Shown one piece after another: positions 17,156 through 24,916 of a DNA stretch of 26,768 nucleotides. The notes beneath the pieces are model-generated. The model was not told the origin of the DNA. It saw nothing but the letters and a program-made list of their open reading frames with translations, and searched no databases. Every line of letters begins with the position of its first letter. Position 1 is the first letter of the stretch. Source of the stretch: Sphingomonas sanxanigenens (lineage in GTDB: Bacteria > Pseudomonadota > Alphaproteobacteria > Sphingomonadales > Sphingomonadaceae); assembly GCA_003240855.1 (NCBI GenBank), contig QFNN01000036.1, positions 1-26,768 of the forward strand, read 5' to 3'. The translations under genes and the position numbers were made by a program.

Positions 17156-17839
17156 ATGACGACCGGATCCGGGGGCGGCGTTCAGATGCCGCGATCGCTT
17201 TTCGCCTTTTCCATCTTCTATGGCGGCATGGTCTGCATTGCGGGCGTGCTGGGCAACAAGCAGGTGACGCTCGGCCCCTTGTCGGCGCTCGGCCCGCTTG
17301 TCGGCGTCAGTTCGCTCGCGGTCGAGGCGGGGATCTTCGCCTTTCTGCTGCTGGTCGTGACGTCCAGCGCCGTCGCCGAGCTGCATGGCCCGCGCGTCGC
17401 GACCCAGCTCGTCCGCATCGGCTTCATTCCGCTGATCGTCTCGATCCTGCTGTCGGTCGTGGTGCGCGCGCTGCCGGCCGCGCCCGAGATGCAGCCGCAG
17501 GTGCGCGACGCGATCCAGACCGTGCTTGGCGGCACCTGGCGAATCTGGCTCGGCGGGATCGTCGCCTACGGCATTTCGCAGACGCTGAACGTCACCATCT
17601 TCGCGGCGCTCAAGGGGCGCGAGGGCGCGCGCTTCCTCTGGCTGCGCGCGGCGGCGGCCAGCATGCTCAGCCAGATCGTCGACACTTTGCTGTTCGTGAC
17701 GATCGCCTTCATCGGCGTCTTTCCGATCGGCGAGCTGCTTGCGGGTCAGATGCTGGCGAAGGTCGCGCTCTCGGCGATCCTCGTGCCGCCGCTCATCTAC
17801 CTTTTCGTGGCCCTTGGCCGCCGGCTCGACCGGGGCTGA
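17156..17839 (+). CDS. Queuosine precursor transporter (VUT/YhhQ family)
   Basis: This is a 227-residue inner-membrane protein with about six helices. Family marks are FYGGMVCIAGVLGNKQV (residues 22-38), SSAVAELHGPRVATQLVRIG (the D/AExxG-type loop) and the second-half pattern ISQTLNVTIFAALK, F-L-W-L-R and then SMLSQIVDTLLFVTIAFIG. VUT/YhhQ proteins import queuine or preQ0/preQ1 for tRNA queuosine. GluQ, which acts on queuosine-containing tRNA, is also in this window. The start is uncertain: ATG 17156 has no ribosome-binding site; ATG 17186, which drops ten residues, is preceded by GGGGGCGG. It is divergent from the MerR-TipAS gene. Confidence 0.85.
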   Translation: MTTGSGGGVQMPRSLFAFSIFYGGMVCIAGVLGNKQVTLGPLSALGPLVGVSSLAVEAGIFAFLLLVVTSSAVAELHGPRVATQLVRIGFIPLIVSILLSVVVRALPAAPEMQPQVRDAIQTVLGGTWRIWLGGIVAYGISQTLNVTIFAALKGREGARFLWLRAAAASMLSQIVDTLLFVTIAFIGVFPIGELLAGQMLAKVALSAILVPPLIYLFVALGRRLDRG

Positions 17840-17920
17840 CAGGCTCAGCCCGAACGGGGGCGGGGGCGTCGAAGATCACAGGATTAGACGCGGCCCCGCG
17901 CATGCCCTAAAGGCGCGCGC

Positions 17921-18820
17921 ATGACTGACGATTCCGCCCTGCAGGCGCTTCTCGCCAAGGCCGAAACCCTCACCGAAGCGCTGCCTTATATGCAGCGCTA
18001 TGCGGGCCAGACCTTCGTGGTCAAATATGGCGGCCACGCCATGGGCGATCCGGAGCTTGCGCGCGATTTCGCCGAGGATGTCGTGCTGCTCAAGGCCGTG
18101 GGCATCAACCCGATCGTCGTGCATGGCGGCGGCCCGCAGATCGGCGCGATGCTCAAGCGGCTGGGCGTCGAATCGCGCTTCGTCGACGGCCTGCGCGTCA
18201 CTGATGCGGAAACCGCGCATATTGCGGAGATGGTCCTCGCCGGATCGATCAACAAGGAAATCGTCGGCTGGATCGGCGCGGCGGGCGGTCGCGCCGTCGG
18301 CGTTTCCGGCAAGGATGCCGGCCTCGTCCTCGCCGAGAAGGTTCAGCGCTCCGAGGCGGACAAGCTTCAGGGAATCGAGCGTCATGTCGATCTCGGTTTC
18401 GTCGGCGAACCCGTGGCGGTCGATCGCCGCATCCTCGACACGCTGTCGGGCGCGGGCATCATCCCCGTCGTCGCGCCGATCGCGATCGGCGCCGATGGCC
18501 ACACCTACAACATCAATGCGGATACGATGGCCGGTGCGATCGCGGCGGCCATGGGCGCCTCGCGCTTCTTCCTGCTGACCGATGTCGCCGGCGTCCTCGA
18601 CAAGGCGGGCAGGCTGCTTACCGATCTCGATCCGGCGGGCATCGCCGCGCTGCGCGAGGACGGTACGATTTCGGGCGGGATGATCCCCAAGGTCGAGACC
18701 TGCGTCTCGGCGGTCCGGCAGGGCGTCGACGCCGCCGTCATTCTCGACGGCCGCGTGCCGCACGCGATGCTGCTCGAAATCTTCACGCGTCAGGGCGCAG
18801 GCACGCTGATCCGCGCCTGA
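17921..18820 (+). CDS. argB: Acetylglutamate kinase
   Basis: ArgB phosphorylates N-acetyl-L-glutamate with ATP, the second step of arginine synthesis, in the cytosol; it is often the arginine-inhibited control point. The 299 residues show VVKYGGHAMGD (about 28-38), the substrate loop VVHGGGPQIG (65-74) and the nucleotide-binding C-half ending DAAVILDGRVPHAMLLEIFT. The longer N-terminal helix (A-L-L-A-K-A-E-T-L-T-E-A-L-P-Y-M) is the mark of the hexameric, arginine-sensitive type. AAAGG lies 9 bases before the ATG at 17921. Other arginine genes in the window (argH, argG) are distant, so the pathway is dispersed here. Confidence 0.95.
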   Translation: MTDDSALQALLAKAETLTEALPYMQRYAGQTFVVKYGGHAMGDPELARDFAEDVVLLKAVGINPIVVHGGGPQIGAMLKRLGVESRFVDGLRVTDAETAHIAEMVLAGSINKEIVGWIGAAGGRAVGVSGKDAGLVLAEKVQRSEADKLQGIERHVDLGFVGEPVAVDRRILDTLSGAGIIPVVAPIAIGADGHTYNINADTMAGAIAAAMGASRFFLLTDVAGVLDKAGRLLTDLDPAGIAALREDGTISGGMIPKVETCVSAVRQGVDAAVILDGRVPHAMLLEIFTRQGAGTLIRA

Positions 18821-18830
18821 TCGCCCGTCT

Positions 18831-18914
18831 CGTCATTGCGAGGAGGCTTAGCCGACGAGGCAATCCAGAATGTCTGGCGTCGGACTGGATTGCTTCGCCA
18901 GGCTCGCAATGACG
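18831..18914. repeat. 84-bp palindromic intergenic repeat (MITE/REP-like)
   Basis: Outer arms CGTCATTGCGAG (18831-18842) and CTCGCAATGACG (18903-18914) are exact reverse complements over 12 bases. Inner arms GCAATCCAG (18860-18868) and CTGGATTGC (18885-18893) pair over 9 bases around a 16-base loop. The 'CGTCATTGCGAG ... GCAATCCAG' pattern is a well-known type of dispersed palindromic repeat in many proteobacterial genomes. It lies 10 bases after argB and may also act as its transcript end. Confidence 0.7.
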
Positions 18915-19035
18915 GGGATTCAGGGGCGGGCGCACCACATCAGCATCGTTACGCGCGGATAACCATATCCCCCGCCTTTCGTCTTTGGCGCGCTTCGGTT
19001 ATCTGGACGGGCAGGGCAAGCGCCACGGAGTTTAA

Positions 19036-19332
19036 ATGCTTCTCTCGATCTACCAGATATTGCAGATTCTGCTGTCGGTCGCGCAGTGGATCATCATCAT
19101 TCAGGCCATCATGTCGTGGCTGATCGCGTTCAATGTGATCAACACCTATAATGATCTGGTCCGTTCGATCTGGATCGCGCTCGACCGCATGACCGAGCCG
19201 CTTTATCGGCCGATCCGCAAGATCATGCCCGATCTCGGCGCGCTCGATCTTTCGCCGCTCGTCGTCCTTCTGATCATCATGATCCTGAAGGGCGTGTTGC
19301 TTCCCAATCTGCTGCTCCCGCTGGTGTTCTGA
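19036..19332 (+). CDS. YggT-family membrane protein
   Basis: This 98-residue inner-membrane protein has two hydrophobic segments (about 2-33 and 74-97). The YggT repeat block lies between and across them: I-M-S-W-L, NDLVRSIWIALDRMTEPLYR and P-I-R-K-I-M-P with D-L-S-P-L-V-V-L-L. YggT proteins are linked by position to cell division and osmotic shock in other bacteria; their biochemical role is unknown. CGGAG precedes the ATG by 6 bases. Its stop overlaps the folD start (TGATG), so the two are coupled. Confidence 0.9.
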   Translation: MLLSIYQILQILLSVAQWIIIIQAIMSWLIAFNVINTYNDLVRSIWIALDRMTEPLYRPIRKIMPDLGALDLSPLVVLLIIMILKGVLLPNLLLPLVF

Positions 19333-20207
19333 TGGAAGCATCGATCATCGACGGGAAGGCCTTCGCCGCCGGCCTGCGCGAACGCGTGGCGACGGGGGCG
19401 GCGGCCTTCACCGCAACGGCCGGGCGCGCGCCCGGCCTCGCGGTGGTACTTGTCGGCGAGGATCCGGCAAGCCAGGTCTATGTCCGCTCCAAGCACAAGG
19501 CGACCGTCGCCGCCGGCATGGAGAGCTTCGAGCATCGCCTGCCCGCCGACGCCAGCCAGGCCGATCTGATCGCGCTGGTGCAGCAGCTCAACGCCGATCC
19601 GGCGGTCGACGGGATTCTCGTCCAGTTGCCGTTGCCGGGGCAGATCAACACCGACGCGGTGATCGCCGCGATCGATCCCGACAAGGATGTCGATGGCTTC
19701 CACCCGGTCAATGCCGGGCGGCTGGCCAGCGGACTGCGCGGCTTCGTCCCCTGCACGCCGCTCGGCTGCCTGATGCTGCTGAAAGACGAACTTGGGAGCC
19801 TTTCGGGCCTTGATGCGGTCGTCGTCGGCCGCTCGAACATCGTCGGCAAGCCGATGGCGCAGCTTCTTCTCAGGGAGAATTGCACCGTCACCGTCGCGCA
19901 CAGCCGCACGCGCGATCTGATGGGGGTGGTCGGCCGCGCCGATATCGTCGTGGCGGCGGTCGGTGTGCCGCGCATGGTCAAGGGCGAATGGCTGAAGCCC
20001 GGTGCGACCGTGATTGATGTCGGCATCAACCGTACCGGGGAGGGGCTGGTCGGCGATGTCGATTTCGCCGGCGCGCTGCCGATTGCGGGTGCGATCACCC
20101 CGGTTCCCGGCGGCGTCGGCCCGATGACGATCGCCGTCCTTCTGCGCAACACGCTCGTCGCCGCGCACCGCCGCGAAGGCATCTCCTACGCGGAGGACGC
20201 CTTCTAG
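19332..20207 (+). CDS. folD: Bifunctional methylenetetrahydrofolate dehydrogenase/cyclohydrolase
   Basis: FolD converts 5,10-methylene-THF to 10-formyl-THF through two activities, feeding purine and formyl-Met synthesis; it is a cytosolic dimer. The 291 residues contain YVRSKHKATVAAGM with the catalytic Tyr and Lys (about 52-65), VDGILVQLPLP (about 93-103), the active-site Asp in DKDVDGFHP, the NADP loop VVGRSNIVGKPMAQLL and the C-terminal TPVPGGVGPMT. All catalytic positions look intact. It overlaps yggT by one base and ends one base before the MarC-family gene, so three genes probably form an operon. Confidence 0.95.
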   Translation: MEASIIDGKAFAAGLRERVATGAAAFTATAGRAPGLAVVLVGEDPASQVYVRSKHKATVAAGMESFEHRLPADASQADLIALVQQLNADPAVDGILVQLPLPGQINTDAVIAAIDPDKDVDGFHPVNAGRLASGLRGFVPCTPLGCLMLLKDELGSLSGLDAVVVGRSNIVGKPMAQLLLRENCTVTVAHSRTRDLMGVVGRADIVVAAVGVPRMVKGEWLKPGATVIDVGINRTGEGLVGDVDFAGALPIAGAITPVPGGVGPMTIAVLLRNTLVAAHRREGISYAEDAF

Positions 20208-20208
20208 G

Positions 20209-20829
20209 ATGTTCGCGCTGTTCGTTTCCGCCTTCGTCACTTTCCTGGTGGTCATCGACCCGCCGGGCTGCGCCCCGATCTTTGCGGGGCTGACGGCGGG
20301 GGCGACGTCGGCGCAGCGGCGCGCGATGGCGATCCGCGCGGTTTTCGTCGGTACGCTCATTCTTCTTGTTTTCGCGCTGTTCGGCGAGCCATTCCTCGAT
20401 GCGCTGGGCATCAGCCTGGACGCTTTCCGCATCGCGGGGGGCATCATGCTTTTCCTGATCGCGATCGACATGGTGTTTGAAAAGCGCACCCAGCGCCGCG
20501 AGGATCGCGCCCAGAAGCTCAAGGAAACGCCGGAGATCGAGGATGTCTCGATCTTCCCGATGGCGATGCCGATGATCGCCGGCCCCGGCTCCATTTCTGC
20601 GATCATGCTGATGACTGCGCGCAGCCACGGCATCGAAGCGACGCTTACCGTCCTTGCCGCGATGGTTTCGGTCATGGCGCTGACTCTGTTCGCGCTGCTC
20701 CTCGCAGCCCCGATCATGAAAGTCGTCGGGCCGCGTATCGAGCTTGTCATCACGCGCCTTCTCGGCGTCATCCTGGCCGCGCTCGCCGCCCAGTTCGTGA
20801 TCGACGGCCTAAAGGCGAGTTTCGCCTGA
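20209..20829 (+). CDS. MarC-family integral membrane protein
   Basis: This 206-residue protein has about six transmembrane helices in two halves, with the MarC/SnatA marks F-V-V-x-D-P-P-G near residues 14-20, FRIAGGIMLFLIAIDMVF, and the second-half F-P-M-A-M-P-M-I-A-G-P-G-S-I block (about 118-131). Family names suggest amino-acid export (SnatA) or multidrug links (MarC), but the function is largely unproven. GGAGG lies 14 bases before the ATG, inside folD. It is convergent with the STT3-like gene, with only 4 bases between the stops. Confidence 0.9.
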   Translation: MFALFVSAFVTFLVVIDPPGCAPIFAGLTAGATSAQRRAMAIRAVFVGTLILLVFALFGEPFLDALGISLDAFRIAGGIMLFLIAIDMVFEKRTQRREDRAQKLKETPEIEDVSIFPMAMPMIAGPGSISAIMLMTARSHGIEATLTVLAAMVSVMALTLFALLLAAPIMKVVGPRIELVITRLLGVILAALAAQFVIDGLKASFA

Positions 20830-20833
20830 CAAC

Positions 20834-22630
20834 CTAGCTGATTCGCCACAATTTGAGTGGCGATGACGCCGGCAGCGGCACCGGCGTCAGCCAGTCGAAC
20901 TTCTCGCCGCGCGACAGCCGCGCATAGAAGCCATTGGGACTGCGCGATCGGTAGATCGTCGATTCGGACATGTTGGGGCAGGTCAGCAGCAAGGTCGCGC
21001 CGTGGCGCTTGGCGATCGCGCGCGCCTGCTCGGGCGCCCCGTCGAAGGCGTGGTGGATGTCGAGGATCGCGTCGCCATTGCGGTGATAGGGGCCGGCGAT
21101 CGCGCTGTGATGCGTGACCGTGATCAGGCGCGGCCCCAGATCGACGAAGGTCATGATCGTCGTAGCGGGCAGCTTGGCGATCGGCGCCAGCGCGGGCAGC
21201 GTCGGGCAGCGCGCATTGGCCTTGCCGATGATCTTGAGCGCGGGCCGCGCCGGGCTCGCGGGCAACCCGAAGGCCGTTGGCGGCAGCCAGACCCACGCGG
21301 CGATGGCGGCTGCGGCGGCGGTCGCCGCGCCGCCCGCGACGGGCAGGCTCTGCCGCCACATCCAGCCCAGCGCCAGCCAGCCGAGCGCCGCCGCGCCGGG
21401 GAGCGCGATGATCTGCGCGCCGGCCCCGATCCGCGCCTGCCAGAACAGCATCGCGCAGGAAAGCAGCGCCATGAGGAGGATCGTCGCCCAGTTGGCGATA
21501 GCCCGCGCGTCGCGCCGTGTGCGCCAGCACATGACGATCGCGCCGACCAGGCCGACGATCGGCATGGTCACGATACCGATGATGACGTCGCGCTTCTGCA
21601 GGGTGATCGGCCGCGCTTCCTTGACGTTGGAAAGCCATAGCCTGTCGAGTTCGGGCGAGACATGTTCCGGGCGCGTCAGGCAGCCGGGCCATGTGACGGC
21701 GAAGGCGCACGCCACCACCGCGCCCGCCGCGCCCGCGACAAAGAATCGCACGGCGCGGCTTTGGCTCCGGAGCAGGCTCATCGGGTAAAGCAGCGCGCCG
21801 GCCAGCAACAGCGCGGAGAGCCAGACTGGCGACAATGCGTCGCACACCGGCGCGCGATTGGCGTAGGACGCGAAAAGCACATAGCCGATCGCGCTGCCGC
21901 CCGCGACGCCAAGCGCATAAGTGCGCATCCGCTCAGCTTCGGTTGCGCCCTCCCATACCCAGCGGAGCACGATCGCACCGCCGGCGATGGCGAGGAACGG
22001 CAGCATCTCCAGCCCGATCACCAGCGAGATCACGGTCGAGATCGCAGCGATCGCGCCGCCGCGCGCGGCGCGCGGATCGGTCAGCCCCGCCACGGTCGCG
22101 GCGAGCATCGCAAGTTGCCAGCCATGATGGTCGATTCTCAGCGGCATGAACATGAACAGCGCGCTCTGGCACAGCAGGATCAGCGCCGCCGCCGGGATCG
22201 CTGCAATCGGCGCGACCAGCCGCCGCGCCGTGACGGCGGTCGCCGCCATCGCGATCGCCAGCGGCAGCATCGGCGCCAGCGCAACGGCCGTCTTTTCCGC
22301 CATCGCCCCGCCGACAAAGGGGCGCAGCGCCAGAATGATACCCGCGATCGGCAGATCGACGAAGCGCGACCAGTGGATGTCGAAACCCCCGGGCGGATTC
22401 AGCCGATACTGGCGCAGATCATACCAGCCCTGGCCGTTCAGCCAGTCGCGCACCTGATCCATGCGGATATTGTCGTCGGTGTCGGGGAGCGCGAACCAGT
22501 GGATTCCGCCCCAGCGCACCCACAGCATCCACGCCATCGCACCGATCCACAGCGCGACCAGGGCGACGACCCAGTGGCGGTTCAGATATGCGCCCAGGCG
22601 TTCCACTTGCGCCCGCAGATGTTCGGCCAA
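20834..22630 (-). CDS. Large polytopic GT-C/STT3-like glycosyltransferase candidate
   Basis: This 598-residue protein has about a dozen hydrophobic helices and a soluble C-terminal part (about 510-598). Helix 1 (about 19-38) is followed by a loop with D-T-D-D-N-I-R (50-56), GWYDLRQYRLNPPGGFDIHW (68-87) and R-F-V-D-L-P. After helix 4 comes R-I-D-H-H-G-W-Q-L (165-173). An acidic first loop after TM1, 'xxHWxRxxD' and a D-H-H pair resemble STT3/PglB/AglB oligosaccharyltransferases and other GT-C enzymes using polyprenyl-linked sugars. The WWDYG-type acceptor motif of STT3 is not visible in the tail, which instead has VTHHSAIAGPYHRNG. Donor and acceptor are unknown. It is divergent from the GtrA gene; similar proteins may be labelled transporters. 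Confidence 0.65.
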   Translation of the reverse strand: MAEHLRAQVERLGAYLNRHWVVALVALWIGAMAWMLWVRWGGIHWFALPDTDDNIRMDQVRDWLNGQGWYDLRQYRLNPPGGFDIHWSRFVDLPIAGIILALRPFVGGAMAEKTAVALAPMLPLAIAMAATAVTARRLVAPIAAIPAAALILLCQSALFMFMPLRIDHHGWQLAMLAATVAGLTDPRAARGGAIAAISTVISLVIGLEMLPFLAIAGGAIVLRWVWEGATEAERMRTYALGVAGGSAIGYVLFASYANRAPVCDALSPVWLSALLLAGALLYPMSLLRSQSRAVRFFVAGAAGAVVACAFAVTWPGCLTRPEHVSPELDRLWLSNVKEARPITLQKRDVIIGIVTMPIVGLVGAIVMCWRTRRDARAIANWATILLMALLSCAMLFWQARIGAGAQIIALPGAAALGWLALGWMWRQSLPVAGGAATAAAAAIAAWVWLPPTAFGLPASPARPALKIIGKANARCPTLPALAPIAKLPATTIMTFVDLGPRLITVTHHSAIAGPYHRNGDAILDIHHAFDGAPEQARAIAKRHGATLLLTCPNMSESTIYRSRSPNGFYARLSRGEKFDWLTPVPLPASSPLKLWRIS

Positions 22631-22654
22631 CGGCTGTTCCCTTATGTGTTGCGG

Positions 22655-22760
22655 CGCACTAGAGCATTTTGGGGCCGGCCGGAACGGGCGGCGGTCCGGA
22701 AAATGCGGCTTTGGACAAATCGGGGCGGGTTTCGCATCGCCGGAAACCGCACTAGAGCAT
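22655..22760. repeat. CTAG-containing direct repeat and imperfect palindrome in the divergent region
   Basis: CGCACTAGAGCAT occurs twice in direct orientation at 22655-22667 and 22748-22760, 93 bases apart. The first copy runs into a hairpin-like unit: GCATTTT (22664-22670) and AAAATGC (22700-22706) with C/G-rich arms inside. It lies in the 170-base gap between divergent genes, where the promoters must be. Confidence 0.5.
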
Positions 22761-22800
22761 CGCGCGCCCTCGCTACAGGGGCAATGGATGGGAACGGATC

Positions 22801-23226
22801 TTGCGGCTGAACGAATTGCGGCTGAGCGAAGAGCATCGGGAAGTCGCCGGGCAACTGGTGCGATTTGGCCTGACCGGCGGATTCGTCACGCTGCTCTATG
22901 CGATCGTTTATTCCCCGCTCGCCAAATATCATGTCGTGACGCCCCAGATCGCCAATCTCGCCGGCTATTTCGTCGCGATGGCGACGGGCTATGTGCTCCA
23001 CAGCCGCTGGAGCTTCCGCGGCCATGGCGCGCGGGACAATGTGGCGCGCACCACCAGCCGCTTCTTCATCGTGTCACTGGTCAGCCTCGGCATGAACAGC
23101 CTGTTCGTATTCGTGCTGACGGCGCACAATATGCTGGCGGGGCCTTGGTGGTGGCCGCTCATCCCGATCCTGTTCGTGACGCCGCTCGTCACTTTCTCGC
23201 TCAATCGTCTCTGGGTTTTTGGCTGA
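22801..23226 (+). CDS. GtrA-family membrane protein
   Basis: This 141-residue inner-membrane protein has four helices: about 20-38, 48-66, 87-107 and 115-135. GtrA hallmarks are Q-L-V-R-F-G-L-T-G-G near residues 18-27, F-V-A-M-A-T-G-Y-V-L-H-S-R-W-S-F (about 58-73) and the C-terminal F-S-L-N-R-L-W-V-F. GtrA proteins are thought to flip polyprenyl-phosphate sugars across the membrane, supplying periplasmic glycosyltransferases. Translation seems to start at TTG 22801, with GGGAACGGA just upstream; nearby ATGs are out of frame. The stop overlaps the methyltransferase start (TGATG), so the two are coupled. Confidence 0.88.
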   Translation: MRLNELRLSEEHREVAGQLVRFGLTGGFVTLLYAIVYSPLAKYHVVTPQIANLAGYFVAMATGYVLHSRWSFRGHGARDNVARTTSRFFIVSLVSLGMNSLFVFVLTAHNMLAGPWWWPLIPILFVTPLVTFSLNRLWVFG

Positions 23227-23954
23227 TGGAACGCATCGTCTATGATCGCATGGCCGCGCTCGACACGCGCCACTGGTGGTATCGCGCGCGCCGCGACGTG
23301 CTGGCGGCGCTGATCGAGCGGCGGATCGCGCCGCCGCCGGGCGCGCGTATCCTCGAGGTTGGATGCGGCACCGGGCATAATCTGGGCATGCTCGGCGCGT
23401 TCGGCGACGTCGATGCTATCGAGATCGATCCGGTGGCGCGCGGCGTCGCGAGCGAACGGCTCGGCCGCCCGGTCGGCAGCAGCCCGCTCCCCGAGCTTGA
23501 AGGCGTCGGCGGCGGCTATGACCTGATTGCCTCGCTCGACGTGGTCGAACATGTCGAGGATGATCGCGCGGCGCTGCGTTCGATGGCCGATCGGCTAAAA
23601 CCGGGCGGTCGCCTGCTCATCACGGTGCCTGCGCATCCGTGGATGTGGAGCGCGCACGATGTCGTCAATCACCATCACCGCCGCTACACGCGCGCATCGC
23701 TCGCCGCCGCGATCCGCGAGGCCGGGCTCAAGGTCGAGATGATGAGCCCGCTCAACAGCCTGCTTTTCCCGCTCGCCGCCGCCGCGCGCATCGCGGGCCG
23801 GATCGGCGGCAAGGAGGACAGCGACGACAAGATGCCGCCCGCACTGCTCAACAGTGTGTTCGAGCGCATCTTCGCGTTCGAGCGTCACGCTATCGGGCGC
23901 GTACCTTTTCCGCCGGGCGTATCGCTGGTTGCGATAATCTCCGCCGGGGCGTGA
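23226..23954 (+). CDS. Class I SAM-dependent methyltransferase
   Basis: This 242-residue methyltransferase has motif I I-L-E-V-G-C-G-T-G-H-N (about 40-50), an acidic strand-2 end (IEIDP) and Y-D-L-I-A-S-L-D-V-V-E-H-V with post-motif LKPGGRLLITVPAHPWMWSA. N-H-H-H-R-R-Y-T-R follows, a pattern seen in methyltransferases next to glycosyltransferases. The N-terminal H-W-W-Y-R-A-R-R motif (residues 14-21) recurs in such proteins. Substrate is unknown; a glycan or glycolipid is the natural guess from the neighbours. The start at 23226 is fixed by one-base overlap with the GtrA stop. Its last 70 bases overlap the convergent glycosyltransferase gene. Confidence 0.88.
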   Translation: MERIVYDRMAALDTRHWWYRARRDVLAALIERRIAPPPGARILEVGCGTGHNLGMLGAFGDVDAIEIDPVARGVASERLGRPVGSSPLPELEGVGGGYDLIASLDVVEHVEDDRAALRSMADRLKPGGRLLITVPAHPWMWSAHDVVNHHHRRYTRASLAAAIREAGLKVEMMSPLNSLLFPLAAAARIAGRIGGKEDSDDKMPPALLNSVFERIFAFERHAIGRVPFPPGVSLVAIISAGA

Positions 23955-24916
23955 CCCAGGCTGGTCTTGCCGCCCACGGGACCGGCGATGTCGGCGACGA
24001 TGTAGAGCGGGCGGCGTTTCGATTCGATGTAGAGCCGCCCCAGATATTCGCCGATCATGCCCAGGACGAACATCTGCACCGCGCCCAGCACGACGACGAT
24101 CAGCGCCAGCGAGGTCCAGCCCTGCACTGCGCTGCCGGTGAAGAAGCCGATCGCGATATAGAGCAGCAGAAAGACGGAGGCTGCGACCAGCCATAGCCCG
24201 ACATGGCTGGCGAAGCGCAGCGGCGCGGTGGAAAAGCCCGTTACGGCGTCGAGCGCGAATGCGATCATCTTCGACAGCGGATATTTGGATTCGCCCGCCA
24301 GCCGTTCTGCACGATCATAGGGAAAGGGAACCTGGCGGAAGCCGACCCAGGCGACCATGCCGCGGATGAAGCGCGCCTGTTCGGGCAGCGCGAGCAGCGC
24401 GTCGAGCGCGCGCCGGCTCATCAGGCGAAAGTCGCCCGTGTCGATCGGGATATGCGTGTCGGTCAGCCGCGCGAGCGTGCGGTAGAAGATCGCGGCGGTC
24501 GCCTTCTTGAACATCGTCTCGCCATCGCGTTTGCGGCGCACGGCATAGACCACGTCGGCGTCCTCGCGCTTCATCGTCGCCATCATCTCGCCGAGCAGTT
24601 CGGGCGGGTCCTGCAGGTCGGCGTCGATAATCAGGATCGTTTCGCCATGGCAAAGGTCGAGCCCGGCGGTCAGCGCGAGTTGATGGCCGTGATTGCGCGA
24701 CAGGTTGATTGCGACGACATGGCCGTCAGTCGCCGCCAGCGCGCGCATCACCTCCCAGCTTCCGTCGCGCGACCCGTCGTTGATCAGGACGATTTCGTGC
24801 GCGTCGCCGACCACAGCGGTGGCGGTCGCACTCAGTCGCCGATGAAGTTCGGGCAGGCAGCCCGCTTCATTGTAACAGGGTACGACAATCGAAAGCGCCG
24901 GGCGCTGTTGGGTCAT
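23885..24916 (-). CDS. GT2 polyprenyl-phosphate glycosyltransferase (GtrB/DPM1-like)
   Basis: This 343-residue enzyme has a cytosolic GT-A domain: SIVVPCYNEAG (9-19), LINDGSRDGS (44-53) and the metal-binding D-A-D in IIDADLQDPPE (96-106), a spacing typical of dolichyl/undecaprenyl-phosphate sugar transferases. Y-D-R-A-E-R-L-A-G-E-S-K-Y-P-L precedes two C-terminal helices (about 233-310), as in GtrB and ArnC. It probably moves one sugar from a nucleotide to undecaprenyl phosphate on the inner leaflet. The ATG at 24916 overlaps the upstream gene's stop (ATGA on the minus strand), so they are coupled. The last ~25 residues are hydrophilic and overlap the methyltransferase gene. Confidence 0.92.
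   Translation of the reverse strand: MTQQRPALSIVVPCYNEAGCLPELHRRLSATATAVVGDAHEIVLINDGSRDGSWEVMRALAATDGHVVAINLSRNHGHQLALTAGLDLCHGETILIIDADLQDPPELLGEMMATMKREDADVVYAVRRKRDGETMFKKATAAIFYRTLARLTDTHIPIDTGDFRLMSRRALDALLALPEQARFIRGMVAWVGFRQVPFPYDRAERLAGESKYPLSKMIAFALDAVTGFSTAPLRFASHVGLWLVAASVFLLLYIAIGFFTGSAVQGWTSLALIVVVLGAVQMFVLGMIGEYLGRLYIESKRRPLYIVADIAGPVGGKTSLGHAPAEIIATSDTPGGKGTRPIA

Noticed and set aside
19203..21845. An 880-codon open frame on the minus strand
   Set aside because: It is antisense to folD and the MarC gene and out of frame with the STT3-like gene; no motif is visible.
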